Below are positions 1 through 9,263 of a DNA stretch of 64,000 nt, one piece after another. A program made the translations under genes and the position numbers. Location: NCBI GenBank assembly GCA_031835245.1, contig JAVKOQ010000200.1, positions 1 to 64,000 on the forward strand. Reading direction: 5' to 3'. Source of the DNA: Balamuthia mandrillaris (taxonomy: Eukaryota > Discosea > Longamoebia > Balamuthiidae). Position 1 is the first letter of the stretch; each line of letters begins with the position of its first letter. The notes beneath the pieces are model-generated. The model worked only from the letters and a program-made list of their open reading frames with translations. It did no database searches and had not been told where the DNA came from.

Positions 1-10
1 GAAGGGTACT

Positions 11-30
11 CTTAACCCTAACCCTAACCT
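11..30. repeat. Short telomere-like tract at left edge
   Basis: The + strand reads about three units of CCCTAA (TTAGGG on the other strand). Only three units are visible, so this could be the inner edge of a true telomere cut by the window or an interstitial remnant. The next 300 bp are AT-rich and hold no gene that I can see. Confidence 0.6.
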
Positions 31-492
31 TGTTCTATGATACATATGACCATGTCGAAGTTGTGTTTAACGGCTTTATTATAATACTCATGGGTTTTCA
101 CCTCAATATTAAAAGTTTACAACACCTTCTATTAGCCTATTTATAAATCTTACCAAGCACATCCTAGTAATGATATTTTAGTTTGTTACTAAATATAATA
201 CTTACTTCAATTTTATTTGCTTTATTGTCCACTTGCCCATTCACTCACTCACTCACTCGTTTACTCCATAGCTTATTAGATAACTAATTCATTAGCAAAG
301 ACTTTGTCTTTTTCAGGTATACATTTATCCATTCACAAGTAACTAGTTCAAACTAAACATGAACATAAAGCAAACAAACCTTTTTTATTTCACTTTTGTG
401 GTCCCCAACGTTGGTAATACTGTATATTCTTGTTTTTGAAATGATTGTTAATACTTGAAATCGAGAAAGCGTACAGCTACTATCAGAACGAT

Positions 493-870
493 GTTTGGAC
501 AATGCGGCATTAATGCATAGCACTAAATTTGCAAAGCTCGGCATCACAAAAGCCTCAGAACGTTTGGACAATGCGGCATTAGTGCATAGCACTAAATTTG
601 CAAAGCTCGGCCAACTAGAATCATAAAACCTTTCAAACCAAACTATTATTGATTCCTGTATATACATATATTTTTGTTTAGTTTATGTTTTTCAGAGCCA
701 GTTTTTGAGAGCTTGAAAACATACCATCGTTATAATGAAAAAAAACAAGTTGGAATAAGCTCACAATAAGCTACCGATTTGCTCGGCTGTTATTTTAAAG
801 CATAGCACTGATTTCCAGGAGTTTGGACAATGCAGCATTAGTGCATAGCACTAAATTTGCAAAGCTCAGC
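493..870. repeat. Three copies of a ~50-bp repeat
   Basis: A unit starting GTTTGGACAATGCGGCATT and ending near GCAAAGCTCGGC occurs at about 493, 562 and 821 with only one to three differences per copy. The unit is a direct repeat, partly tandem. Reading frames across it (353-667) follow the repeat and show no recognisable protein. From 870 to 1350 the DNA is AT-rich and holds nothing I can support. Confidence 0.75.
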
Positions 871-1462
871 ATCGTAACAACATCTGGCCCACAGTACTAT
901 TGGTGTTTATAGACTTAGTCTTGTTTTTAACACTTTGTTGTTATAAATAAAAATGCCACATACCTTCTTTCTTGAGAAAAAAGATCAAAGTCGGAATCCT
1001 CACGAGAAGTAATGGATTTGCTTCGCTCGCAATTATTTTAGTCATACCATTATCACAGTTCACTCACTCGCTGGTTCACTCGCACTCGATAAAAAAAAAG
1101 TCCAACATAGTCTATAATATAAAATAATTGCCACCGTAGTTCTTTTAATTACTCTATCCATTCCATTGTGTATCAAAAAATAACAAGTGTAAAGTTAGAG
1201 AATATCTTTGTTTCCAAATCAAGAATGAGAGGGCCAAAAACAAATACAACCGCTGTTATTCACATTGCTCTTGCTTCATTCAAAGAAGTATTACTTTGCA
1301 TCTATTCAATCCTCTTAGTCCATTAACACTTTAAAAGCTCTTCCTGAAGAGTCCTTGGCCTTCAATAGTCCAAGTTTTATCTATTTTGTGATGTTAACAA
1401 AGCCATTATTTAGAAGTGAACAAAAATACAAGCAAGCAAGCAAGCAAGTCCTCATGAAACAA

Positions 1463-1634
<172 letters not shown>

Positions 1635-1822
1635 AAATGTAGAATAAGCATGTCAGTCAATGACTAACAGAGCCATCCAACGAGTGAGTGAGTGAGTGAA
1701 TGAGCAAGTGGATGAATGATCAAGTAGTTACTGACTGTAGAAGATAAACAAACAAAGCAAAGAGTAAGTTTGTTAGTAAGTTAATCAGTTAATTGTTTGT
1801 CAGTCCATCAGTCAGTATTACA

Positions 1823-1882
<60 letters not shown>

Positions 1883-1957
1883 ACAGACAGGCAGGCAGGC
1901 AAGCAAGCAAGCAGGCAAGCAAGCAGGCAAGCAGGCAAAAAAAGAGGCCAGCCAGTT

Positions 1958-2036
<79 letters not shown>

Positions 2037-2037
2037 A
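1823..2037. repeat. (CAGG)n followed by (CAGC)n tetranucleotide tracts
   Basis: About 20 CAGG units (1826-1900), a mixed CAGG/CAAG stretch, then about 20 CAGC/CCAG units (1957-2036). The long open frames here are repeat artefacts. Confidence 0.95.
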
Positions 2038-2379
2038 GTAATAGAAAAGGCAAGTAAAAAAGTAATTGAGTAAGCAAGTACAATGAATGGATATAGCAAT
2101 AATAATAAAAAGAAAGAGTAGAAAAGAAAAGAAAAAAAAGCATACTGAAAAACAAGGAAAAAAGAAAGATGAATAGGTGGTAAGCAGTACATATATACAA
2201 GAGAGCTCAGCCCACTCACCACAGTAAGTAAATAGGTAGTAAGTAGATAAGTAGATAAAGTGAAAGATGGAAAGAAAAGTGTTAGAAGTAAGAACAACAA
2301 ATAAAAGGAAAAGAAACGCACAAAAACCAAGGAAATCAGACAGTGATGAAGAGCAGTGCATGCATGCATACAACTATGA

Positions 2380-3415
2380 AGAAAAAGAAAGGCCATGAAA
2401 AGCAGTGCAGCCACAAACAACGGAGAAGAAAGACCATGGAGAGCAGTACCACTACAAAGAAGAAGAAGAAAGGCTGTAAAGGAGAAGAAAGACCAGGGAA
2501 AACAGTGTGACCACAAAGGAGAAGACAGGTCGTGAAGGAGAAGAAAGGCTATGAAGAGCGGTGTGGCCTCAAAGGAGAAGAAAAGCTGTGAAGAGCAGTA
2601 CAGCCATAAAGGGAAAGAAAGGCCATCCATGAAGGAGGAGAAAGACTGTGGAGAGCAGTGTGACCATAAAGAAGAAGAAAGACTATGAAGAGGAAGAAAG
2701 GCCATGAGGGAGGCAGCATGGCCTCCAAGGAGAAGAAAGGCCATGTGGAAGGCAGCACGGCCTCCAAGGAGAAGAAAGGCCGTGCAGGAGGCAGCGTGGC
2801 CTCCAAGGGGGAGGCAGCACGGCCTCCAAGGAGAAGAAAGGCCGTGCAGGAGGCAGTGCGGCCTCCAAGGAGAAGTAAGGCCGTGCAAAAGGCAGTGCAG
2901 CTTCCAAGGGGGAGGCAGCACGGCCTCCAAGGAAAAGAAAGACCATGGGGGAGGCAGCGCAGCCTCCAAGGAGAAGAAAGGCCGTGCGGGAGGCAGCGCG
3001 GCCTCCAAGGAGAAGAAAGGCCATACGGAAGGCAGCACGGCCTCCAAGGAGAAGAAAGGCCTTGCAGGAGGCAGCGTGGCCTCCAAGGGGGAGGCAGCAC
3101 GGCCTCCAAGGAGAAGAAAGGCCATGCGGAAGGCAGCGCGGCCTCCAAGGAGAAGAAAGGCCGTGCAAAAGGCAGCGCGGCCTCCAAGGAGAAGAAAGGC
3201 CATGCGGAAGGCAGCGCGGCCTCAAGGAGAAGAAAGGCCGTGTGGAAGGCAGCGTGGCCTCCAAGGGGAAGGCAGCGCGGCCTCAAGGAGAAGAAAGGCC
3301 GTGTGGAAGGCAGCGTGGCCTCCAAGGGGGAGGCAGCGTGGCCTCCAACGGGAAGGCAGCGCGGCCTCCAAGGAGAAGAAAGGCCGTGCGAAAGGCAGCG
3401 TGGCCTCCAAGAAGA
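2380..3415. repeat. GC-rich minisatellite, ~39-bp unit
   Basis: Tandem units built on GGCCTCCAAGGAGAAGAAA followed by GGCCNTGC and GGAGGCAGC. Full units are about 39 bp, mixed with 21-bp short units. The left part (2380-2690) is the same motif in decayed form. All six frames stay open over long stretches because the unit is a multiple of three and poor in stops; I see no evidence for a gene here. Confidence 0.9.
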
Positions 3416-3538
3416 CTTGATCTGTGGCCACTTTTTTCTTTCTTTTTTATTTTTTTTTTTTGGAACAATTAATTAATTTTTTTCCCCTTCCTCGTTACCT
3501 CCATCGAAGAAAGATCCACCGCACAGAGAGAAAAGAAA

Positions 3539-3724
3539 ATGAAACGCAATAGAGGGGAACTGAAGGAATACAAACAAATGCTGGAGCAACAACAACAGCC
3601 ACAACAGCCACAACAGCAACAGCAGCAGCAAGTGAAAGCAGAAAACAAGCGGCTTAAGCGCATACGGCTTCGACAAGCAAAAATGAAACGCAGGCACGTC
3701 TTTTCAACAGCGTTATTGTTGTGA
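3539..3724 (+). CDS. Small Gln-rich basic ORF, uncertain
   Basis: A 61-residue ORF with a short acidic start, a poly-Gln/Pro-Gln tract around residues 18-31, and a Lys/Arg-rich tail (KAENKRLKRIRLRQAK). The mix of Gln tract and basic segment is compatible with a nuclear or DNA-binding fragment, but no family is recognisable and no splice partner is obvious. It may be part of the gene at 3981. Confidence 0.2.
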   Translation: MKRNRGELKEYKQMLEQQQQPQQPQQQQQQQVKAENKRLKRIRLRQAKMKRRHVFSTALLL

Positions 3725-3980
3725 TTCTGCTTCTTTTGCTTCTTTTTCTTCTTTTTCTTCTTCTTGTTCTTCTTCTTCTTCTTCTTCTTCTTCTTCTTCT
3801 TTTTCTTCTTGTTATTGGTTGTTTAACTGTAGGGTTGCTTTCCTCTTTTTGCTCCTTTGTTGTTATATTATCAAACTTGACCGATCTACCGCCTGACTGA
3901 TCAACCGGCGACCGACTGACTGTTGAATCGAAAATGTATGTAGACGAGCGGGGATTTACCTCTCACCTCCATCACCAAAG

Positions 3981-4223
3981 ATGGAGCCACCATTTCTTAG
4001 TAGCGAGGAAAAGTTACAAGTCTTGTGGTCGGCACCTCTCACTTTGAAAGACAGTCTACAATCCGGCCCCTTTTCTTCTCATCGGTTGCTGTCTGCAAAA
4101 GACCTGCTGGACTCCTTCCAGTTTGAAGCCCAAGCCAGTACCCACAGCTTAAAACGACTGTTTCCCTGCAGCGATGGCAGTGGCGCCAAAAACAAGATGA
4201 ACTCAAAGGCAGCTTACAAGTAA
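3981..4223 (+). CDS. Hypothetical exon with normal amino-acid composition
   Basis: An 80-residue ORF with balanced composition, unlike the repeat-derived frames around it. ATG follows an AG, so it could be a first exon or an internal one. It ends at AAACAAGATGAACTCAAAGG, then TACAA with a possible GTAATT donor, directly before a TTC tract. The end, KNKMNSKAAYK, loosely resembles the start of a bZIP basic region, but no leucine zipper is visible downstream. Its stop abuts the stop of the converging ORF on the other strand. Confidence 0.3.
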   Translation: MEPPFLSSEEKLQVLWSAPLTLKDSLQSGPFSSHRLLSAKDLLDSFQFEAQASTHSLKRLFPCSDGSGAKNKMNSKAAYK

Positions 4224-5290
4224 TTATCCATTGCTGTTTGCTGCCGCTGCTGCTGCTGCTTCTTCTTCTTCTTCTTCTTCTTCTTCTTCTTCTTCTTCTT
4301 CTTCTTCTTCTTCTTCTTCTTCTTCTTCTTCTTTTACTTCTTCTTCTTCTGTTTCTGCTGCTTCTTCATGTACATCTTCTTTGTTTATTGCTTTTTCTTC
4401 TGCTTCTTCTGCTTCTTCTGTTGCTTTGTTTTTTTTTGCTTTTGTTTGTTCTTCATCTTCTTGTTCTCTTACTTCCGACGATTCCCGGTAGCACTTCAAC
4501 ATGGGGTCCACAGCAGCTCGAGCATTCTTTCCGATATTCTCATTTTCTGAAGAAGCATTCCGTGACATCGGCGACCAGAATAGATCGTCCTTATCTTCGA
4601 GAATGTCCGTATCATTGTTTATTGAGAAGAAGAAAGAGGAGGAGGGAGAAGAGGAGAAGAGGCAGGATGATGGCATGGCAGAGGCTTCCATGGTCTCCAT
4701 TATTGCTGTTGTATTATCCTCGCTACCCACCAAGGCAGTAGTCAAGGGAGTTGCTGTTAGCATTGAAGGGGATGAAGGGTCAAAGTCTTCAAGGAACTGA
4801 TGTGCTGAAGATGGTGAGTGCAAGGATAGTAGTTGTTGTTGTGGTTGAAACAGCTGCTGCTGCACCTGTTGTTGTTGTTATTGTTGTTGTTGTTAGTGTT
4901 TGTTTGTTTGTTTGTTTGTTATCAGGTATAAACAATAAAAGCACTTGGATGGAGTGTTGTTTTGATGAATAAATGAGTGAAGGGAAGGAAAGGAAAGGCA
5001 GGCCAGTAAGAAGTTCTTTTTCTTACCTTTGAGTTGTTGTTTACAAAGGCTGTTTTCACATCACAAACTGCTGGGCGTGTCATCGTTGTTGTTGTTGTTG
5101 TTGCTGTTGTTTGGGTTTGTTGTCGTTTTCGTAGCTTACGGCACTGCCTTCTTGCTCTTCTTCTCTGAAGTCGGTTGTGATAAGGACAAAGACTAACAAC
5201 AACTGTTTGCTCTTTGTCTTTCACACATCTACACTTCCCATCATTGTTGTTGTGATCCCTGTAGAGCTGTTTTTCTTCTTCTTCTTCCAT
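4224..5290 (-). CDS. Two-exon hypothetical acidic/Gln-rich protein
   Basis: Exon 1 (5290-5027) encodes an Arg-rich segment (RRRARRQCRKLRKRQ) after a CxC/CPYH pair. A good GTAAGA donor lies at 5026 and an AACAACAG acceptor at 4866. Exon 2 (4865-4224) joins in frame and encodes a Ser/Pro/Asp-rich region, then a Glu tract of more than 20 residues, an Ala run and a stop. The acidic tail is written by a (TTC)n microsatellite on the + strand (4258-4330). The composition suggests a nuclear regulatory protein; no known family is recognised. Confidence 0.4.
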
Positions 5291-5669
5291 TTTTGCTCAC
5301 TTCTTTACTTGTCCTTTTTTTACTCGCTTGCTGGCTTTCTTTCTTTTCATCGATCCAGCAGCTCTTTCTTTTCTGTCATCAGTCGTGTCATTGCCATCAC
5401 CCCTTCTCTTTTACCTGTCTATTTCTCTTGGTTCTTTCATCGGTTTTTTTTCATTAATTATTTTCATTAAATCTGTCCTCTCATTGGATGGCTTTTGTTC
5501 CTAGCGGTTGTTTTTTGGTCTTTGTTACCGTTTGGTTTTTTTTTAATTTTTTTTTGGACTGGAAAGAAGCAACTAGTTTTGCTGTTCGCTGCAGTAGTGA
5601 GAACGACACAGCACAGCACAGGCAAACAAAAGTAGTGAGAACGAACTTGTTTGCTTTCTTCTCTATGCA

Positions 5670-6500
5670 GACTTGCTTCCTTGGGCAGAAAAGCTTGCTG
5701 CTGATGCTTCAGCAAAGAGATGAAACCCAAGGGAGTAGGTCTACATGCGTGACACAACAGCTGTGTGGACTTGCTTCCTTGGGTAGAAAAGCTCGCTGCT
5801 GACGCTTCAGCAAAGAGATGAAACCAAAGGGAGAGGTCTGCGTGCATGACGCAACAGCTGTGCGGACTTGCTTCCTTGGGCAGAAAAGCTCGATGCTGAC
5901 GCTCAGCAAGAGATGAAACCCAGGGAGTAGGTCTGCTGCGTGACACAACGTGTGACTTGCCTTGGGCAGAAAAGCTCACATGCTTCAGCAAAGAGATGAA
6001 ACCCAAGGGAGTAGGTCTGCGTGTATGACGCAACAGCTGTGCGGACTTGCTTCCTTGGGCAGAAAAGCTCGATGCTGATGCTTCAGCAAAGAGATGAAAC
6101 CCAGGGAGTAGGTCTGCATGCGTGACACAACAGCTGTGCGGACTTGCTTCCTTGGGCAGAAAAGCTCGCTGCTGATGCTTCAGCAAAGAGATGAAACCCA
6201 AGGGAGTAGGTCTGCGTGCGTAACGCAACAGCTGTGCGGACTTGCTTCCTTGGGCAGAAAAGCTCAATGCTGACACTTCAGCAAAGAGATGAAACCAAAG
6301 GGAGTAGGTCTCATGCATCACACAATAGCTGTGTGGACTTGCTTCCTTGGATGGAAAAGCTTGCTGCTGATGCTTCAGCAAAGAGATGAAACCCAGGGAG
6401 TAGGTCTGCATGCATGATGCAACAGCTGTGCGAACTTGCTTCCTTGGGCAGAAAAGCTCGATGCTGATGCTTCAGCAAAGAGATGAAACCAAGGGAGTAG
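5670..6500. repeat. 97-98-bp minisatellite, nine units
   Basis: Units begin with GACTTGCTTCCTTGGGCAG at about 5670, 5768, 5865, 5954, 6044, 6141, 6239, 6336 and 6434, so spacing is 97-98 bp with two shortened units of 89-90 bp. Each unit has inverted segments TCCTTGGG and CCCAAGGGA that could pair. No gene is seen within it. The stretch from 5300 to 5660 to its left is T-rich and empty. Confidence 0.9.
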
Positions 6501-6639
6501 GTCTGGCTGGGATGAAGGACAACATTCCTTTGAACCTGCTTGCGCCGAGGCTTGATGCTGTTGCATCACCTCTGGTGCGCAATGATTGGCAAACAAAAGA
6601 GCTGAAGCAAGAGTGATAGTTCTGAGAGTGCATAAGCTG

Positions 6640-6890
6640 GTTGGTTGGTTGGTTGGTTGGTTGGTTGGTTAGTTGGTGATCCAAAAAAAAGAAACAAGAG
6701 AATGAGGTGAGAAGTAAGCAGGTTCCGAGCCTGCTTGTGTGTTTCTCCCGTGAGGTCATTATGGCTCTCATGTCGTCATGAAAGTCACTCATCTCGTCCT
6801 TTCTCTCTCTTTTTCCTGTGTATTGAGCTCTCACCGATGCTTACCTTCCTGTAGGTCCATTGGTTGGTTGGTTGGTTGGTTGGTTGAGAA
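6640..6890. repeat. (GGTT)n tracts
   Basis: Two short GGTT/TTGG tetranucleotide tracts (about 6643-6670 and 6858-6885). The interval 6500-7150 otherwise shows no supported gene. Confidence 0.8.
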
Positions 6891-7149
6891 CTACACCAAC
6901 TGTTGTGAGGTGTGTAAAAGGTCCACTTGGTTGTGGTTTATTCAAAATGCTCCATTTTGCATAATTTGTCAACTATCTCACCAATTGTGCTACTGCTGCT
7001 GCTGTTGCTGCATTTAGACTTGGTCTGTTTTTGTCAACTTCCAGATGTTACTGGCTGCAGTGGTTTTGCTGCCTTTCACCAGGTATACTTGGGCCTCTTT
7101 AGCAACGCCAGAAAAGCAAATAAATCTATTCCACCATAAATCACACTTT

Positions 7150-7570
7150 CTCAGCCTTCTGCCACTTCCTCATGTTCTCTGCCTCAGGGGGCTTCGCTGC
7201 CTTTGGCAGGTGGCCTTCAGCCACCCTCTAGAAGCCTGGAAGACCCACATTTTCAACAGAAAAAGCGGGAAAGCAACATTTGTCTCGTGATTCCACCAGA
7301 AATTGCACTTTTGCAGCCTTCGGCCGCTTCCTCACGTTCTCTGCCTCAGGCGGCTTCGCCGCCTTCAGCAGGTGGCCTTTGGCCACCCTCCAGAAGCCTG
7401 GTAGACCCACATTTTCAACAGAAAAAGTGCAAAAGCAACATTTGTCTCACGATTCCACCGGAAATTGCACTTTTGTGACCTTCGGCCGCTTCCTCGGGTT
7501 CTCTGCCTCAGGCGGCTTCGCCGCCTTCGGCAGGTGGCCTTCGGCCACCCTCTAGAAGCCTGGTAGACCC
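7150..7570. repeat. 162-bp repeat, about 2.6 copies
   Basis: The segment containing GGCGGCTTCGCCGCCTTC recurs at about 7187, 7349 and 7511 (162 bp apart). Units contain short perfect palindromes such as GGCGGCTTCGCCGCC and GGTGGCCTTCGGCCACC. The GC content is higher than in the flanks. No coding assignment is possible. Confidence 0.85.
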
Positions 7571-7802
7571 CAAAGAACCTGAGCATAGACCCCTAACGAG
7601 AAGTGCCCTTCGCCATACGAGACAAACTTTATTGTGCTTTAGTCTTCTTAAATTTTTATTCATCACTCGTCTTCATTGCTTATCTTTATTGCTCATTTTC
7701 TTTGTTTTTCTTCTTTATTCCTCATGTGCTTTTGTTTTGCTCTTCTTCATTGCTTACATTCTTTTTTGCTTTTTTTTTTTTTTTTGATAGATTGATAGTG
7801 TT

Positions 7803-8640
7803 ATGAAGCTCTATGGACATGTTTTAGTTTCACATACAGCCAACTTTTTTGAACAGATGGATTTTCATAACGCATCTGCAGAACGTGGCGAGGCCTTCTT
7901 GGCTTGGGTCAAGCGCATATTACTTGGTTGTACAAATCGCAACCTAGCAACAGATCAGCCACTTCGAGAAGTTTTTATTCGTCATGGCGTTTCAGCTATA
8001 ACCAAGCGCAACAAAAAGAAAGAAGCCAGCATTGTGAGTCAGATAAAAAAAGCTTTTAAAGGTGACGTATCCTTCTCTTCCTTCTTCTTTATCTTTCCTT
8101 CTTTCTTATTTTATTTTTCTCTTTTATTATTTCTCTTCTTTGTTTTTGTTTTCTTTCTTAGGGCATGAATTCAATGAAGTGGGGTTAGATTCATCACTTT
8201 GTAGTGAATTAGACTGTCAGATCTTCCTAAACAATCTTGAGCGATGGGGCTACAAAGAAGGCACTGACTGGATTACGCTCTCCAACACAATTACATTTAT
8301 CACTGTAGAAGGAATGCATCAACAATTTCCAGTATGTTTTCCTTTCTTTTTCTTTTTCTTTTTTTGCAATAGGTGTCTAATCTGTTTGTTATCAGAATGT
8401 ATAAGAAACAATAGAAAGCACAAAAGTCACCGTTTCTACAAGCCGTGTTATTTCTTTTTCGTTCTTTTCTCTCTCCTTTTACAGAACGACAGTACAGAGC
8501 ACGGCCTCTGCCGAGTTCGAGAGTTTACGCACTCCACAATAGAACGTGAACCAGGAGAGCAGCTGCACTATCATTTATTCTTTTCGTCACCGATTGTTAA
8601 CCATTTTTTCTCCTTCCTTTCCCAGCACAGTGTCTTCTTT
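7803..8640 (+). CDS. Three-exon ORF, probably transposon-derived
   Basis: Exon 1 starts at 7803. A GTGACG donor at 8062 and a TTCTTAG acceptor at 8162 give an in-frame join. A second intron runs from GTATGTTT at 8333 to TTTACAG near 8484. The N-terminus has the pattern H-x3-HT...F...AERGEAF...CTNR, which resembles the C-terminal part of KDZ/CACTA-like transposases (a K..H..H, SxERGE, TNR layout). That match is from memory of the pattern only. The 3' end is unclear: the frame runs into the PIG-B fragment on the other strand. No catalytic triad is visible in this piece. Confidence 0.35.
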
Positions 8641-8649
8641 GGGGGCAAC

Positions 8650-9263
8650 AAACCGTCCAACGAGCAACAAAAGGGCCAAAGTGTGAGTTGGCCAGCATGT
8701 ACGTGTAGACGTCGCCAACCACCTGCAACAAGGCTTGCAGCAGCCGTGGGCCATACGCCTTCACACAGACAATGCATTTTGTGAATCGACTCTACGCGTA
8801 GGAGAGAGAGAGAAACGAACCACCACCTAAGCAAAGTCGAGGAGAGCAGCTGAAGAAGCTTGTAGAGAGCAGCAAAAGGGAGTGGATGCAGGTACGACCT
8901 CAGTCAGGCATGAGGCCGCCACTCCCAAGTGAGGTAGCCATAGCCAAACACGGTGTTGTGGGCCACCTCCAAGCTCTGCCAGTACTCATCCGCCGCGAAG
9001 TAGGTTTTCACCAAGAGGGCATTACAGCAACGGTAGGCCACCAACGCAGCCACCAGCCACCACCACTGTCGCCAACCAGAAACCTCCTGCTTTTGCTGCT
9101 TGGAAGCCTCCTCCTCTTCAGCAGGTGACGAAGAAGAAGGAGAAGGAGAAGGAGAAGGAGAAGGAGAAGGAGGAGAACAGAAGAGGAGTAGGAAAGGAGA
9201 AAAAAAGTACCTAGTGTTTTGTTTCGGAGAGGAGTTATAGATACATTTACTGGTCCGATGCAA
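8650..9263 (-). pseudogene. PIG-B/GPI10-like mannosyltransferase fragment, disrupted
   Basis: The minus strand encodes the N-terminal signature of GPI mannosyltransferase 3, the ER enzyme adding the third mannose to GPI anchors. The motifs DEYWQSLEVAH and FGYGYLTWEW follow a hydrophobic first segment (LVAALVAYRCCNALLV). After WEWRPHA the frame meets TGA (8904-8906), then continues in the same frame with LRSYLHPLPFAALYKLLQ. Further on the match moves to another frame (PRLLQALLQVVGDVYTYML), which a 25-nt GT-AG intron or a frameshift could explain. Similarity ends at FVARWT near 8652, so only about 150 of the usual 500 or more residues are present. It is most likely a truncated pseudogene; a fragment with tiny introns is the alternative. 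Confidence 0.7.
9120..9175. repeat. (GGAGAA)n tract
   Basis: Purine-rich hexamer/trimer tract on the + strand, CT-rich in the sense of the minus-strand genes. It lies in the probable intron or spacer between the hydrolase 3' end and the PIG-B segment. Confidence 0.8.

Noticed and set aside
1956..3476. ORFs of up to 415 codons over the 39-bp minisatellite
   Set aside because: Open in several frames at once, with identical repeated peptides and no domain.
4231..4741. Plus-strand poly-Ser and poly-Leu ORFs
   Set aside because: Shadow of the TTC tract; the minus-strand frame has better composition outside the tract.
5670..6500. Regularly spaced repeats considered as a CRISPR array
   Set aside because: The units are 97 bp with no unique spacers, and the genome is eukaryotic; this is a minisatellite.
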